A DNA stretch of 64,000 nucleotides from CAWCDJ01 sp963778675. Lineage in GTDB: Bacteria > Acidobacteriota > Terriglobia > Bryobacterales > Bryobacteraceae. Below, piece after piece: positions 35,701 to 42,835 of this stretch. The translations under genes were made by a program, and so were the position numbers. The DNA is taken from positions 248,001-312,000 of the forward strand of contig CAVZVI010000010.1 in assembly GCA_963778675.1 (NCBI GenBank), in the 5' to 3' direction. Under the pieces are notes generated by a model that did not search any database, was not told where the DNA came from, and worked only from the letters and a program-made list of their open reading frames with translations. Numbering within the stretch: position 1 is the stretch's first letter; every line of letters starts with the position of its first letter.

Positions 35701-36159
35701 GCCGGGATCGCACAATGGGTGAGCGGAACGCCGGCGGCGATCAGCTTCAGCACGGTGCAGGGCACGGACCTGACAGGCGGCGGCGACGGCCAGCGCGTGA
35801 ACGTGGTCGGAGATCCGAACGCCAACGGGTCCACGTTCAAGGCCTGGTTCAACCCCGCGGCGTTCGCCGTGCCGGGGAAGGGCGACCCGGGCAGCGCGGC
35901 GAAGAACAGCGTGCGGAATCCGGGAGTCAACAACGAGGATCTTACCCTCTCGAAGCGTTTTCCCCTGAAGAGCGAAAAGCGATACTTCACGTTCCGGTGG
36001 GAAGCCTACAACGCGTTCAACCACACGCAGTATTCGGGCATCAATACCTCGGCGCGCTTCGACCTGTCGACGGGCGCGCAGACCAACTCGCTGTTCGGAC
36101 AGGTCAGTTCGACGCGGGCGCCGCGCATCATGCAGGGATCGCTGCGCTTTACGTTTTAG
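32746..36159 (+). CDS. Oar-like TonB-dependent receptor with carboxypeptidase-regulatory domain
   Basis: This 1137-residue outer-membrane protein has signal peptide MRQVCGCLFAAVLMCGLLPAQ and then a carboxypeptidase-regulatory-like (CarboxypepD_reg) domain at ~25-105 (GTVTGTVIDPSGNVIAGAKITLTS). A plug (SMLRTIPGVQYQAD, GTNILAVDGV, LNSYQAEYAGNGGPIVQVVTRGG) and a long beta barrel follow, ending in FTF, the usual barrel-assembly signal. Acidobacteria hold large families of these, generally tied to uptake of glycans or to surface functions. The RnfD-like and fucosidase genes follow on the same strand, so a glycan link is possible but unproven. Confidence 0.93.
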   Translation: MRQVCGCLFAAVLMCGLLPAQMTTTGTVTGTVIDPSGNVIAGAKITLTSDRTSEARTATSNETGSFILLAVQPDTYGLRIEQHGFKIYERKGVVITANERVALGDVKLEIGAVTETVSVVGEAAQVQTDSSEHSAVLTSTQLTNLTAKGREVVSMLRTIPGVQYQADQDSTGGSYGTGTPNIAGSFSGTNILAVDGVVSNDQGTPNVFSSVTTLDAIGEVKVLLNSYQAEYAGNGGPIVQVVTRGGGQEFHGSAYEYIRNDAMNANDFFNNRNGVRRPRYRYNTFGGSIGGPVYIPGHWNQSKTKMFAFYNVEQALISTPGALNSYTMPTSLERQGDFSQTLDTNGKVIPITDTEAGAPFPGNVIPKSRLNPNGLALMNILPQPNFINRAITGGNYNYQIQEVQKDPKRSQLLRLDFVPSDKDRFFIRGKTWIAQQEGYAVAGGASPVGFFAQCYCFTEEGLATGDTHIFSPTVIMEFNAGIRHNREAWYPYGTNEINKVLRSKVGYNLSQWYPNANVSGYIPRFSFGGVPSAPNVSYDNRLLTGGTDFTFNLSDSVAITRGAHNIKVGFDVYRIREYEGEQSIFSGTFDFGRNTLNPLDSNYAFSNAALGVFNSYTESNIRYGANMRQTLAEWFAQDSWRVSKRLNIDYGIRWTWAGEMHPNNPGQQSVFMRSLYTPGQSPPLYVPVTQGGVKYAQNPLTGALLPGAYVGLFVPGVGNPAPGGVTYGDKGVPTGFVNQPGVLWGPRLGFALDVFGNGKTAIRGGAAILYNPRLSKWSNMVNNPPAILTPITYYGDMRTFLQTGGVLSPSNTQGFNINNKTPDNYNITFGVQQDMGHSILVDVSYAGVLGQHIPQTLQINTVPYGTHFLPQYTGGVTDNFFRPYPGYNNVAWIDDAYNSNYHALLLSINRRFSNGLQFGFSYTFSKFMDYNGIPIYRPLRTWSYGFDGSDQTHNAVLNFTYDLPNASRLVNGNKIVKWVFDDWTLAGIAQWVSGTPAAISFSTVQGTDLTGGGDGQRVNVVGDPNANGSTFKAWFNPAAFAVPGKGDPGSAAKNSVRNPGVNNEDLTLSKRFPLKSEKRYFTFRWEAYNAFNHTQYSGINTSARFDLSTGAQTNSLFGQVSSTRAPRIMQGSLRFTF

Positions 36160-36163
36160 GAGG
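36158..36163 (+). promoter_or_regulatory. Strong ribosome binding site (AGGAGG) before the RnfD-like gene
   Basis: It overlaps the receptor stop codon. A GTG at 36163 overlaps the site itself, so the ATG at 36178 (14 bases on) is the better start. Confidence 0.5.
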
Positions 36164-36177
36164 TGCCCGGGCCGGCA

Positions 36178-38007
36178 ATGAACGCCAACAGAATCCCGCC
36201 GCTGGCTCTGGCGGGCTGTTTGACCGCGCTGCTTGCCGGTTTCACCCTGATCCCATGGGTCGGCGCGAATCCGCGGCTCGCTGGTTCCCTATGGGCGGCC
36301 GTGGGGGTGCTTGCGCTGCTGCTGGCGGCGGTGGGCTACCGCGCCGCGCGTGCGGAGCGCCACCTGAGTTATACCATCGTCCTCAAGCCGGCGCACTATG
36401 TGCAATTGGCGATGCACACCAGTATTTTCGTCTACTGGGGATGGTACTGGCGCGAGGTGTATCACTACGCCCCGCTGATTGCCGCGCAGATCGTATTTGT
36501 GTATGCCTTCGACATGCTGCTCTGCTGGTGGCGGCGGGACCGGTGGATCCTGGGTTTCGGCCCGTTCCCCATCGTCCTGAGCACAAACCTGTTTCTATGG
36601 TTCAGAGACGACTGGTTCTTCCTGCAGTTCCTGCTGGTGTCCACCGGGGTATTGTGCAAGGAGTTCATAACGTGGAAGCGCAACGGCCGGCGCACGCACA
36701 TTTTCAACCCTTCGTCGATCGCGCTGGCGATCTTTTCGATCGGACTGCTGGTTACGCACAGCACGCACCTGACCTGGGGGGAAGAGGTCGCCGTCAGCCT
36801 GGCGCGGCCCCCGCACATCTATCTCGAAATCTTCGTGCTGGGCCTGGTCGTACAGGCGCTCTTCTCGGTGACGCTGGTTACCTTGTCTGCCGCAGCGGCG
36901 CTGCTGGTGTTGAACCTGGCTTACACCGGTTCGACCGGCCTCTATTTCTTTGTGGATTCCAACATTCCGATCGCCGTGTTCCTGGGACTGCACCTGCTGA
37001 TTACCGACCCGGCAACCTCGCCAAAGAGGAGCGCCGGGAAAGTCATTTTCGGCGCGATGTACGGTGCGCTCGTGTTCGGACTTTACGCTTTGCTGGGGCG
37101 GTTGGGCGAGCCGACCTTCTACGACAAGCTGCTGTGCGTACCGGCGCTGAATCTGCTGGTACGGCCCCTCGATCAGATAGGCGCCGCCCTGGAAGCGCGT
37201 TTTCGCCGGTGGACCTGGACCCCGCGGCAGGCCAATTTCGCCCATATGGGGGCGTGGACCGCGCTGTTTGCCGTCATGCTGACCACCGGGTTCGTGGGCG
37301 GGCGGCATCCGGGCAGCGACTCCGAGTTCTGGCGCAAGGCATGCGAATCGGGGAGCCGGGGCGCTTGCCAGACATGGGTCCGCGTCCTGAACGTAGCGTG
37401 CCGGCACGGATCGGGGTTGGCCTGTCTCCGGTTGGGAGTGATGTGGAACGAGGGGCGCGGAGTGGAGCGCGATCCAAACGAGGCGGGGAAGAACTTCGCC
37501 CGCGCCTGCGACCTCGGGATGCCCTACGGCTGCCCCAGCCTGGTGGCGCTGGTGAAGGAAAGAGGCCCGGAGGTGTTCCAGCCGGCGTGCGGGCGGGGAG
37601 ACGGCGAGAGTTGTTTTATCCTGGCGTCCCTTTACTATGCCGGCGGGGGTGTTCCGAAGGATCCGGCGGCGGCGGTGGGGCTGTTCCGCAAGTCCTGCTC
37701 GGATGGATGGTGGCGCGGGTGCGGCGGGCTGGCGGAGTGTTACCGCGCCGGGAAGGGGGTTGCGGCCGATGCGGCGGAGGCCTCGGCGTATTTCGAGGAG
37801 GCGTGCCGCCGCGGCGTGGCGGCCAGTTGCTTCGCGGCCGCCACCATGTACCGCGGGATGAAGGACGAGGCGCGCGCGCGGGAAAAGTTCCAGCAGGCGT
37901 GCGATCTGAGCCTCCGCTACGAGACGGCGAACGCGGCATACTTCCGGCCCGGCGGCAGTGCGCCGAAGGGGGCGGCCCCGGGGTTCTGTTCGCAAGTGGA
38001 GCCGTGA
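36178..38007 (+). CDS. RnfD/NqrB/UnbU-like membrane protein fused to Cys-rich Sel1-like repeats
   Basis: This protein has about 609 residues. The first ~380 form a polytopic membrane domain with ~9-10 segments and two stretches typical of the RnfD/NqrB and UnbU group: RTHIFNPSSIALAIF and LLITDPATSPKRSAGKVIFG. In RnfD and NqrB such regions bind flavin, but no clear FMN-attachment SGAT-type Thr was found. After the last membrane segment come ~210 residues of Sel1/Hcp-like repeats rich in paired Cys (ACESGSRGACQTW, ACRHGSGLACLRLGVMWNEGRGV, and others), likely periplasmic and disulfide-bonded. The reaction is unknown; electron transfer or a scaffold role are guesses. Confidence 0.75.
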   Translation: MNANRIPPLALAGCLTALLAGFTLIPWVGANPRLAGSLWAAVGVLALLLAAVGYRAARAERHLSYTIVLKPAHYVQLAMHTSIFVYWGWYWREVYHYAPLIAAQIVFVYAFDMLLCWWRRDRWILGFGPFPIVLSTNLFLWFRDDWFFLQFLLVSTGVLCKEFITWKRNGRRTHIFNPSSIALAIFSIGLLVTHSTHLTWGEEVAVSLARPPHIYLEIFVLGLVVQALFSVTLVTLSAAAALLVLNLAYTGSTGLYFFVDSNIPIAVFLGLHLLITDPATSPKRSAGKVIFGAMYGALVFGLYALLGRLGEPTFYDKLLCVPALNLLVRPLDQIGAALEARFRRWTWTPRQANFAHMGAWTALFAVMLTTGFVGGRHPGSDSEFWRKACESGSRGACQTWVRVLNVACRHGSGLACLRLGVMWNEGRGVERDPNEAGKNFARACDLGMPYGCPSLVALVKERGPEVFQPACGRGDGESCFILASLYYAGGGVPKDPAAAVGLFRKSCSDGWWRGCGGLAECYRAGKGVAADAAEASAYFEEACRRGVAASCFAAATMYRGMKDEARAREKFQQACDLSLRYETANAAYFRPGGSAPKGAAPGFCSQVEP

Positions 38008-38057
38008 GGCCCGGCCTGGCGCTCGATGCGTTCGGTGTATATGGAGGCGATTAGGAA

Positions 38058-39794
38058 ATGCGCATGCGTAAGGCCGTGTCATCGATCGTCCTGCTGGTTG
38101 CAGCGGGACTGTTTCTCTCGCCGATTCGCGCCGACGACCGGCTCCAGTGGTTCCGGAACGACAAGTTCGGAATGTTCATCCACTGGGGTCCGTATTCGCT
38201 GTTGGCGGGCGAATGGAAGGGGCAGCAAATCCCGGTGGGGTCGGAGGCGGAATGGATCATGCAGCGTTTCAATATCCCCGTCGCCGAATATCGCGAGATG
38301 GCCCACCACCTGAACCCGATCCACTTCGATGCGGACGAGTGGGTAAACCTGGCGAAGCAGGCCGGCATGAAATACCTGGTCATCACCGCCAAGCACCATG
38401 ACGGCTTCGCCATGTACCATTCCCGGGTCAGCCGCTACAACATCGTGGACTGGACTCCCTTTCAACGCGATCCCCTCGCCGAGCTTTCGGCGGCGTGCCG
38501 CAAGAATGGCATCCGGTTCTGCGTGTACTATTCGCATCGGGAGGATTGGGACGACCCCGACGGATACGGCAATAACTGGGACTACGACCGTTCGAAAAAG
38601 GATCGCGAACGCTACCTGGAGCGAAAGTCGATTCCGCAACTGAGGGAGTTGCTGACCGGCTACGGACCGCTGGGGCTGGTGTGGTTCGACCGCGGCACCG
38701 ACACCACGGAACAGGCTGCCCGCTTTGTGAAGCTCGTCCACGACCTGCAGCCGCAGTGCCTGATTAACGGCCGCGTGGGACCCTACGGCGAGGAATTGAT
38801 GGGCGACTACCAGGACATGAACGACAATGGAATCCCGACCCATGGCCTGGATGAATACTGGGAGACACCGCAGACACTGAACACTACGTGGGGCTACAGC
38901 AAGTTCGACCAGCAGTGGAAGACGCCCGCCAATGTCATCCAGCGGCTGGTGGATATCGTCGCGAAGGGCGGCAATTATCTCTTGAACATCGGACCCACTG
39001 GGGACGGCACAGTGCCGGCGCCAACCGTCGCGACGCTCAAGAGGGTTGGCGAATGGATGCGTGCCAACGGCGAAAGCATCTACGGCACTTCGCCCTGCCC
39101 GCTGGGGGAAGCTCCGTGGGGGCGCTGCACGGTGAAGGGAACCCGCGTCTATCTCCACGTGTTTAGCCGGCCCGCGGATTCGCTGCTGCGGGTCACCGGG
39201 CTGCGCAATGAGGTCCGCAGGGCATATCTGCTGACGAGTGCGGACCGGAAGCTGGCGGTCACACGGGAGAACGGCGTGACCACCGTATCGCTGCCGGCCG
39301 GGCCGCCGGATGCCATCGATACCGTGGTTGTGCTGGAACTGCCCGATGCCCCCAGGGCCGATTCGCCCGTCCTGACTCAGGGCAGCGATTCGGCGTTCCA
39401 TCTGGATTACCTGTACGCCGTCACCACCGGCAAAGCCGTGAAGCGCTTCAACCGCGACGGCGGCTTCCATATCGGCAAATGGAGCGATCCAGGCGACTCG
39501 GCCGCCTGGGACCTGCTGGTCAGCCAGACCGGGGAGTATAAGCTAAGGATCCACTATTCCGCGCCCGCCGGGTGGGCCGGCGCGAAGTACGTGGTGACCG
39601 TGGGCGAAGAAACGCTCACCGGGACGATCCATGCAACCGGCACCGGATACCGCTATGCAGCGTTCGACCTGGGCACGATCCGGATTCCGCGCGTGGGAAG
39701 GTACACGGTCCGCATGCGCCCCGCCGCCCGCGCCGATCACAACCTGATGTACTTCCAGGCACTGGACCTGGAGCCAACGATCCACTCGCGGTGA
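38058..39794 (+). CDS. Secreted alpha-L-fucosidase (GH29) with C-terminal beta-sandwich domain
   Basis: This 578-residue glycoside hydrolase has signal peptide MRMRKAVSSIVLLVAAGLFLS. GH29 features include KFGMFIHWGPYSLLAGEW, YLVITAKHHDGFAMY, CVYYSHREDW, GPLGLVWFDRG (the Asp of WFD is the nucleophile) and GNYLLNIGPTGDGTV. It should release L-fucose from glycans outside the cytoplasm. A C-terminal ~130-residue domain (FNRDGGFHIGKWSDPGDSAAW to the end) looks like a carbohydrate-binding sandwich. It follows the receptor and RnfD-like genes with a 50-base gap. Confidence 0.93.
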   Translation: MRMRKAVSSIVLLVAAGLFLSPIRADDRLQWFRNDKFGMFIHWGPYSLLAGEWKGQQIPVGSEAEWIMQRFNIPVAEYREMAHHLNPIHFDADEWVNLAKQAGMKYLVITAKHHDGFAMYHSRVSRYNIVDWTPFQRDPLAELSAACRKNGIRFCVYYSHREDWDDPDGYGNNWDYDRSKKDRERYLERKSIPQLRELLTGYGPLGLVWFDRGTDTTEQAARFVKLVHDLQPQCLINGRVGPYGEELMGDYQDMNDNGIPTHGLDEYWETPQTLNTTWGYSKFDQQWKTPANVIQRLVDIVAKGGNYLLNIGPTGDGTVPAPTVATLKRVGEWMRANGESIYGTSPCPLGEAPWGRCTVKGTRVYLHVFSRPADSLLRVTGLRNEVRRAYLLTSADRKLAVTRENGVTTVSLPAGPPDAIDTVVVLELPDAPRADSPVLTQGSDSAFHLDYLYAVTTGKAVKRFNRDGGFHIGKWSDPGDSAAWDLLVSQTGEYKLRIHYSAPAGWAGAKYVVTVGEETLTGTIHATGTGYRYAAFDLGTIRIPRVGRYTVRMRPAARADHNLMYFQALDLEPTIHSR

Positions 39795-39801
39795 TCGGCG
39801 A

Positions 39802-39830
39802 TTGACACCCGGCATAGACATCGATAAGAT
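39802..39830 (+). promoter_or_regulatory. Promoter of the second PadR gene
   Basis: TTGACA (39802-39807), a 17-base spacer and TAAGAT (39825-39830) form a near-consensus promoter 15 bases before the ATG. Two CATAT copies (39834-39838, 39843-39847) just after it are candidate PadR half-sites. Confidence 0.65.
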
Positions 39831-39845
39831 ACCCATATCGCACAT

Positions 39846-40172
39846 ATGCCTATTGCCGACATGCCTTCCGGAGCGCTGACGCTCCTGATTCTGCGGGTAC
39901 TCCGCTCCGGTCCGCTGCATGGGTACGCCATTGCGAAGCGGATTCACGTTCTCTCGTCCGAAGTGCTGCGGGTAGAAGAAGGAGTGCTTTATCCGGCTCT
40001 TCAGAGAATCCTGCTCAGAGGGTGGGTGTCTTCGGAATGGGGTATCTCCGAGACCAATCGCAAGGTGCGCTTCTATCGCCTGACGCCGGCCGGACGAAAG
40101 GAGTTGGAAGCCGAACTGTCCGGGTACGAACGCGTGCACGAAGCAATTCAAAGCGTGTTGCGCACAGCCTAG
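39846..40172 (+). CDS. PadR-family transcriptional regulator (second copy)
   Basis: This 108-residue winged-helix protein is the paralogue of the 28117 gene, with LTLLILRVLRSGPLHGYAIAKRI, EEGVLYPALQRILLRGWV and the wing NRKVRFYRLTPAGRKEL. It is followed after 12 bases by its own ADOP permease. Same length and same C-terminus (LRTA) as the first copy. Confidence 0.93.
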   Translation: MPIADMPSGALTLLILRVLRSGPLHGYAIAKRIHVLSSEVLRVEEGVLYPALQRILLRGWVSSEWGISETNRKVRFYRLTPAGRKELEAELSGYERVHEAIQSVLRTA

Positions 40173-40184
40173 AGGGGATCGCCG

Positions 40185-42731
40185 ATGACCGGGTTCTTTC
40201 GCCGCTTCCGATATTTGCTGCACCGCCGCCGCTTCGACCGGGAACTGGCCGGCGACATGGAGTTTCACCGCGAGATGGCGGCACGCGAGGGCAACCACAA
40301 CTTCGGCAGCACGCTGCGCCTGCGTGAAGAAGCGCGCGACGCCTGGGGCTGGACGTGGCTCGACCGTTTCTTCCAGGACCTTCGCTACGCCGCTCGGGGG
40401 CTGCGAAAATCGCCCGGCTTCACGCTGGCGGCGGTCCTGATGCTCGCGATCGGCATCGGCGTCAACGTGGCCCTGTTCGGCTTCTTCGATTTGATGGTTT
40501 TGAGGCCGCTGAACGTCCGGGATCCGGGCACGCTGCTGCGATTCCACCGGCGCGGCGCGCAGAACTACGCGTTCGCGCTGCCTTATCCCGAGATGGCATT
40601 CTTCCGCGAGCATTCGCGAACCCTCAAGGCGGTGGTAGCGGTCAACTCGACGAAGCTATCGGTCGAGGGCGAGGAGAAGCAACTCAACATTCAGTTTGTA
40701 TCGGGCAATTTCTTCAGCGAACTCGGCGCCGCGCCCAACCTCGGAAGGATGCTCGATCCGGTACGCGACGAAGCGCCGGGTGCGGAGCCGGTGGTCGTTC
40801 TGGGCTACGGATTCTGGCAGCGCCACTTCGGCGCCGACCCGCTGGTGATCGGCAGGACGATCCACCTGAATGGCAAGCCCGGTATCGTGATTGGAGTTGC
40901 CAGGCGTCAATTCAGCGGCCTCAGCTTGAGCGAGCCGGCCTTGTGGGCGCCGGTAACCCAACAGCCCTATTACGCCAGCGGCAGCCGGCTGCTGACCGAT
41001 TTTTCCATAGAGAGCAGCGGCGTTCAGATGTGGGGACGGCTGCAACCGGGGCTCGCTCCCGCCGCGGCGGAAGAAGAGCTCGCGTCGCTGGCGGCGGAGC
41101 TGCGCAGGCAGCATCCTGACATCTGGGAGAAGGAGCGCCTTCCCAGCGAGCCCGGCGGCTTTGCCACGAGCCTGATGATCGGCAACCGGCGCGGAACCGG
41201 AACGGAAAGCCGGAATGATCTGTACCCGCTTTTTGCGCTGGCGGGCGCCCTGGTCCTGCTGATTCTCGCGGTGGCCTGCGGCAATCTCGGCAGCCTGCTG
41301 CTTGCGCGCGGCGTGGCGCGCGAGCGCGAGATCGCGATCCGCGTCGCCGTCGGGGCCGGCAGCGGCCGGCTGATCCGGCAGTTGTTTACGGAGAGCCTGA
41401 TGCTGGCCCTGGCGGGGTCGGCGGCCGGGCTGGCATTGGGTTACGTGGTATTGCGCGGCCTGCTGGCGGCTACCGGAGGTCCGGCGTGGCTCGATCCTAT
41501 TCCGGATTGGCGGGTGATTGCGTTCTCTATCGGGGTGGGTTTCGTGGCCGCCATCCTGTTCGGGCTGATGCCGGCGTTGCAGGTGGCGCGCCGGCGCCAG
41601 CGCGGGAAGATCCTGCGGCAGTTCCTGGTCGGCGCACAGGTCGCTGCGAGCTGCGTATTGTTGATCCTGGCGGGCTTGCTCGGCCGCGCGCTCGATCACG
41701 CGGTGTCCAGCGACCCGGGCTTCGACTACCAGCATGTCATTTCGATCGACCCGGGTCTTGCGAGGAACGGTTACTCGCCGGCCAAGGCGCGGGCGTATCT
41801 CGACGCACTCAAGAGCCGCCTGGGCTCCCTGCCGGGCGTCGAATCCGTCTCGCTCGCGCTCAGCCCGCCTTTGGGCAATGTAACGATCTCATCGGGTCTC
41901 CACGTCGAAGGACGTTCGCTGACGGTCCTGATGAATCACGTCGATCCGGAGTTCTTCCGGACGATGAAGATTCCGCTGTTGCGAGGCCGCAACCTGACGC
42001 CCGGGGATGCGCGCGTGACCATCGTCAGCGAATCTCTGGCGCGCGCCCTCTGGCCGGGCGAGGATCCGCTGGGACGGAAGCTTACGATCGATGACGAGTT
42101 TACCGTGGTGGGGATCTCAGGCAGCGCGCGGATGGTCAGACCCGAGGATTCGGATGCGGTGGAAGCCTATATGCCTATCGAGACGGCTGATCTGCCTTCA
42201 CTGTTTTTGCTGGTGAAGACCACGGGCGCGCCCGAAACTCTCGCGCGTTCCGCGGCGTCGGAGGCGAGGGCCATCGACCCGAATACGTTCGCCGAGGTGC
42301 AGACGCTGAAGAGCGGATTCCGGCGCAAGATGCAGGGCGCGGAGTACAGCGCGCTGGCGGTCACCCTTTTCGGCTCCATCGCCCACCTTCTGGCGTGCCT
42401 GGGCATCCTGGGAGTGGTGTCCTACGGGGTGTCGCAGCGCACCAGGGAAATCGGAATCCGGATGGCGCTCGGCGCGAAGCCCGCGCACGTCCTATCAATC
42501 GTCCTCCGCCAGCTCTCGCTGCCGGTGGCCGCCGGGTTGATGGTGGGGGTAGCCGGGGCCGCCGCGCTCTCCCAGTTTCTGCGCGGCATCCTGTACGGCA
42601 TCAGCAATCTCGATCCGGCCACCTACCTGGCGGCGATCGCCGTTTTCATCGTCACCGCGGCGGCGGCCGCGCTGCTGCCAGCCAGGCGTGCGCTGCGGGT
42701 CGATCCGATCCGGGCGCTCCGGTATGAATAA
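40185..42731 (+). CDS. ADOP-type FtsX/MacB-like permease (second copy)
   Basis: This 848-residue protein has the same plan as the copy at 28445: prefix (RFDRELAGDMEFHREMA, FGSTLRLREEARDAWGWTWLD), MacB periplasmic domain, FtsX unit (ALVLLILAVACGNLGSLLLARGVAREREIAIRVAVGAG), second periplasmic domain and C-terminal FtsX unit ending RVDPIRALRYE. No ATPase gene follows this copy. About 100 bases of non-coding DNA separate it from the next gene. Confidence 0.92.
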   Translation: MTGFFRRFRYLLHRRRFDRELAGDMEFHREMAAREGNHNFGSTLRLREEARDAWGWTWLDRFFQDLRYAARGLRKSPGFTLAAVLMLAIGIGVNVALFGFFDLMVLRPLNVRDPGTLLRFHRRGAQNYAFALPYPEMAFFREHSRTLKAVVAVNSTKLSVEGEEKQLNIQFVSGNFFSELGAAPNLGRMLDPVRDEAPGAEPVVVLGYGFWQRHFGADPLVIGRTIHLNGKPGIVIGVARRQFSGLSLSEPALWAPVTQQPYYASGSRLLTDFSIESSGVQMWGRLQPGLAPAAAEEELASLAAELRRQHPDIWEKERLPSEPGGFATSLMIGNRRGTGTESRNDLYPLFALAGALVLLILAVACGNLGSLLLARGVAREREIAIRVAVGAGSGRLIRQLFTESLMLALAGSAAGLALGYVVLRGLLAATGGPAWLDPIPDWRVIAFSIGVGFVAAILFGLMPALQVARRRQRGKILRQFLVGAQVAASCVLLILAGLLGRALDHAVSSDPGFDYQHVISIDPGLARNGYSPAKARAYLDALKSRLGSLPGVESVSLALSPPLGNVTISSGLHVEGRSLTVLMNHVDPEFFRTMKIPLLRGRNLTPGDARVTIVSESLARALWPGEDPLGRKLTIDDEFTVVGISGSARMVRPEDSDAVEAYMPIETADLPSLFLLVKTTGAPETLARSAASEARAIDPNTFAEVQTLKSGFRRKMQGAEYSALAVTLFGSIAHLLACLGILGVVSYGVSQRTREIGIRMALGAKPAHVLSIVLRQLSLPVAAGLMVGVAGAAALSQFLRGILYGISNLDPATYLAAIAVFIVTAAAAALLPARRALRVDPIRALRYE

Positions 42732-42835
42732 ACCAATAAATATTTCGGGAGGAGGGAGGATGACCGTTCCACCGGGGCGCCGCCCGCTCCGATGGGTCAC
42801 TACTGTGGGAACTGGTCCTCGGATAGAGTAGTGGG

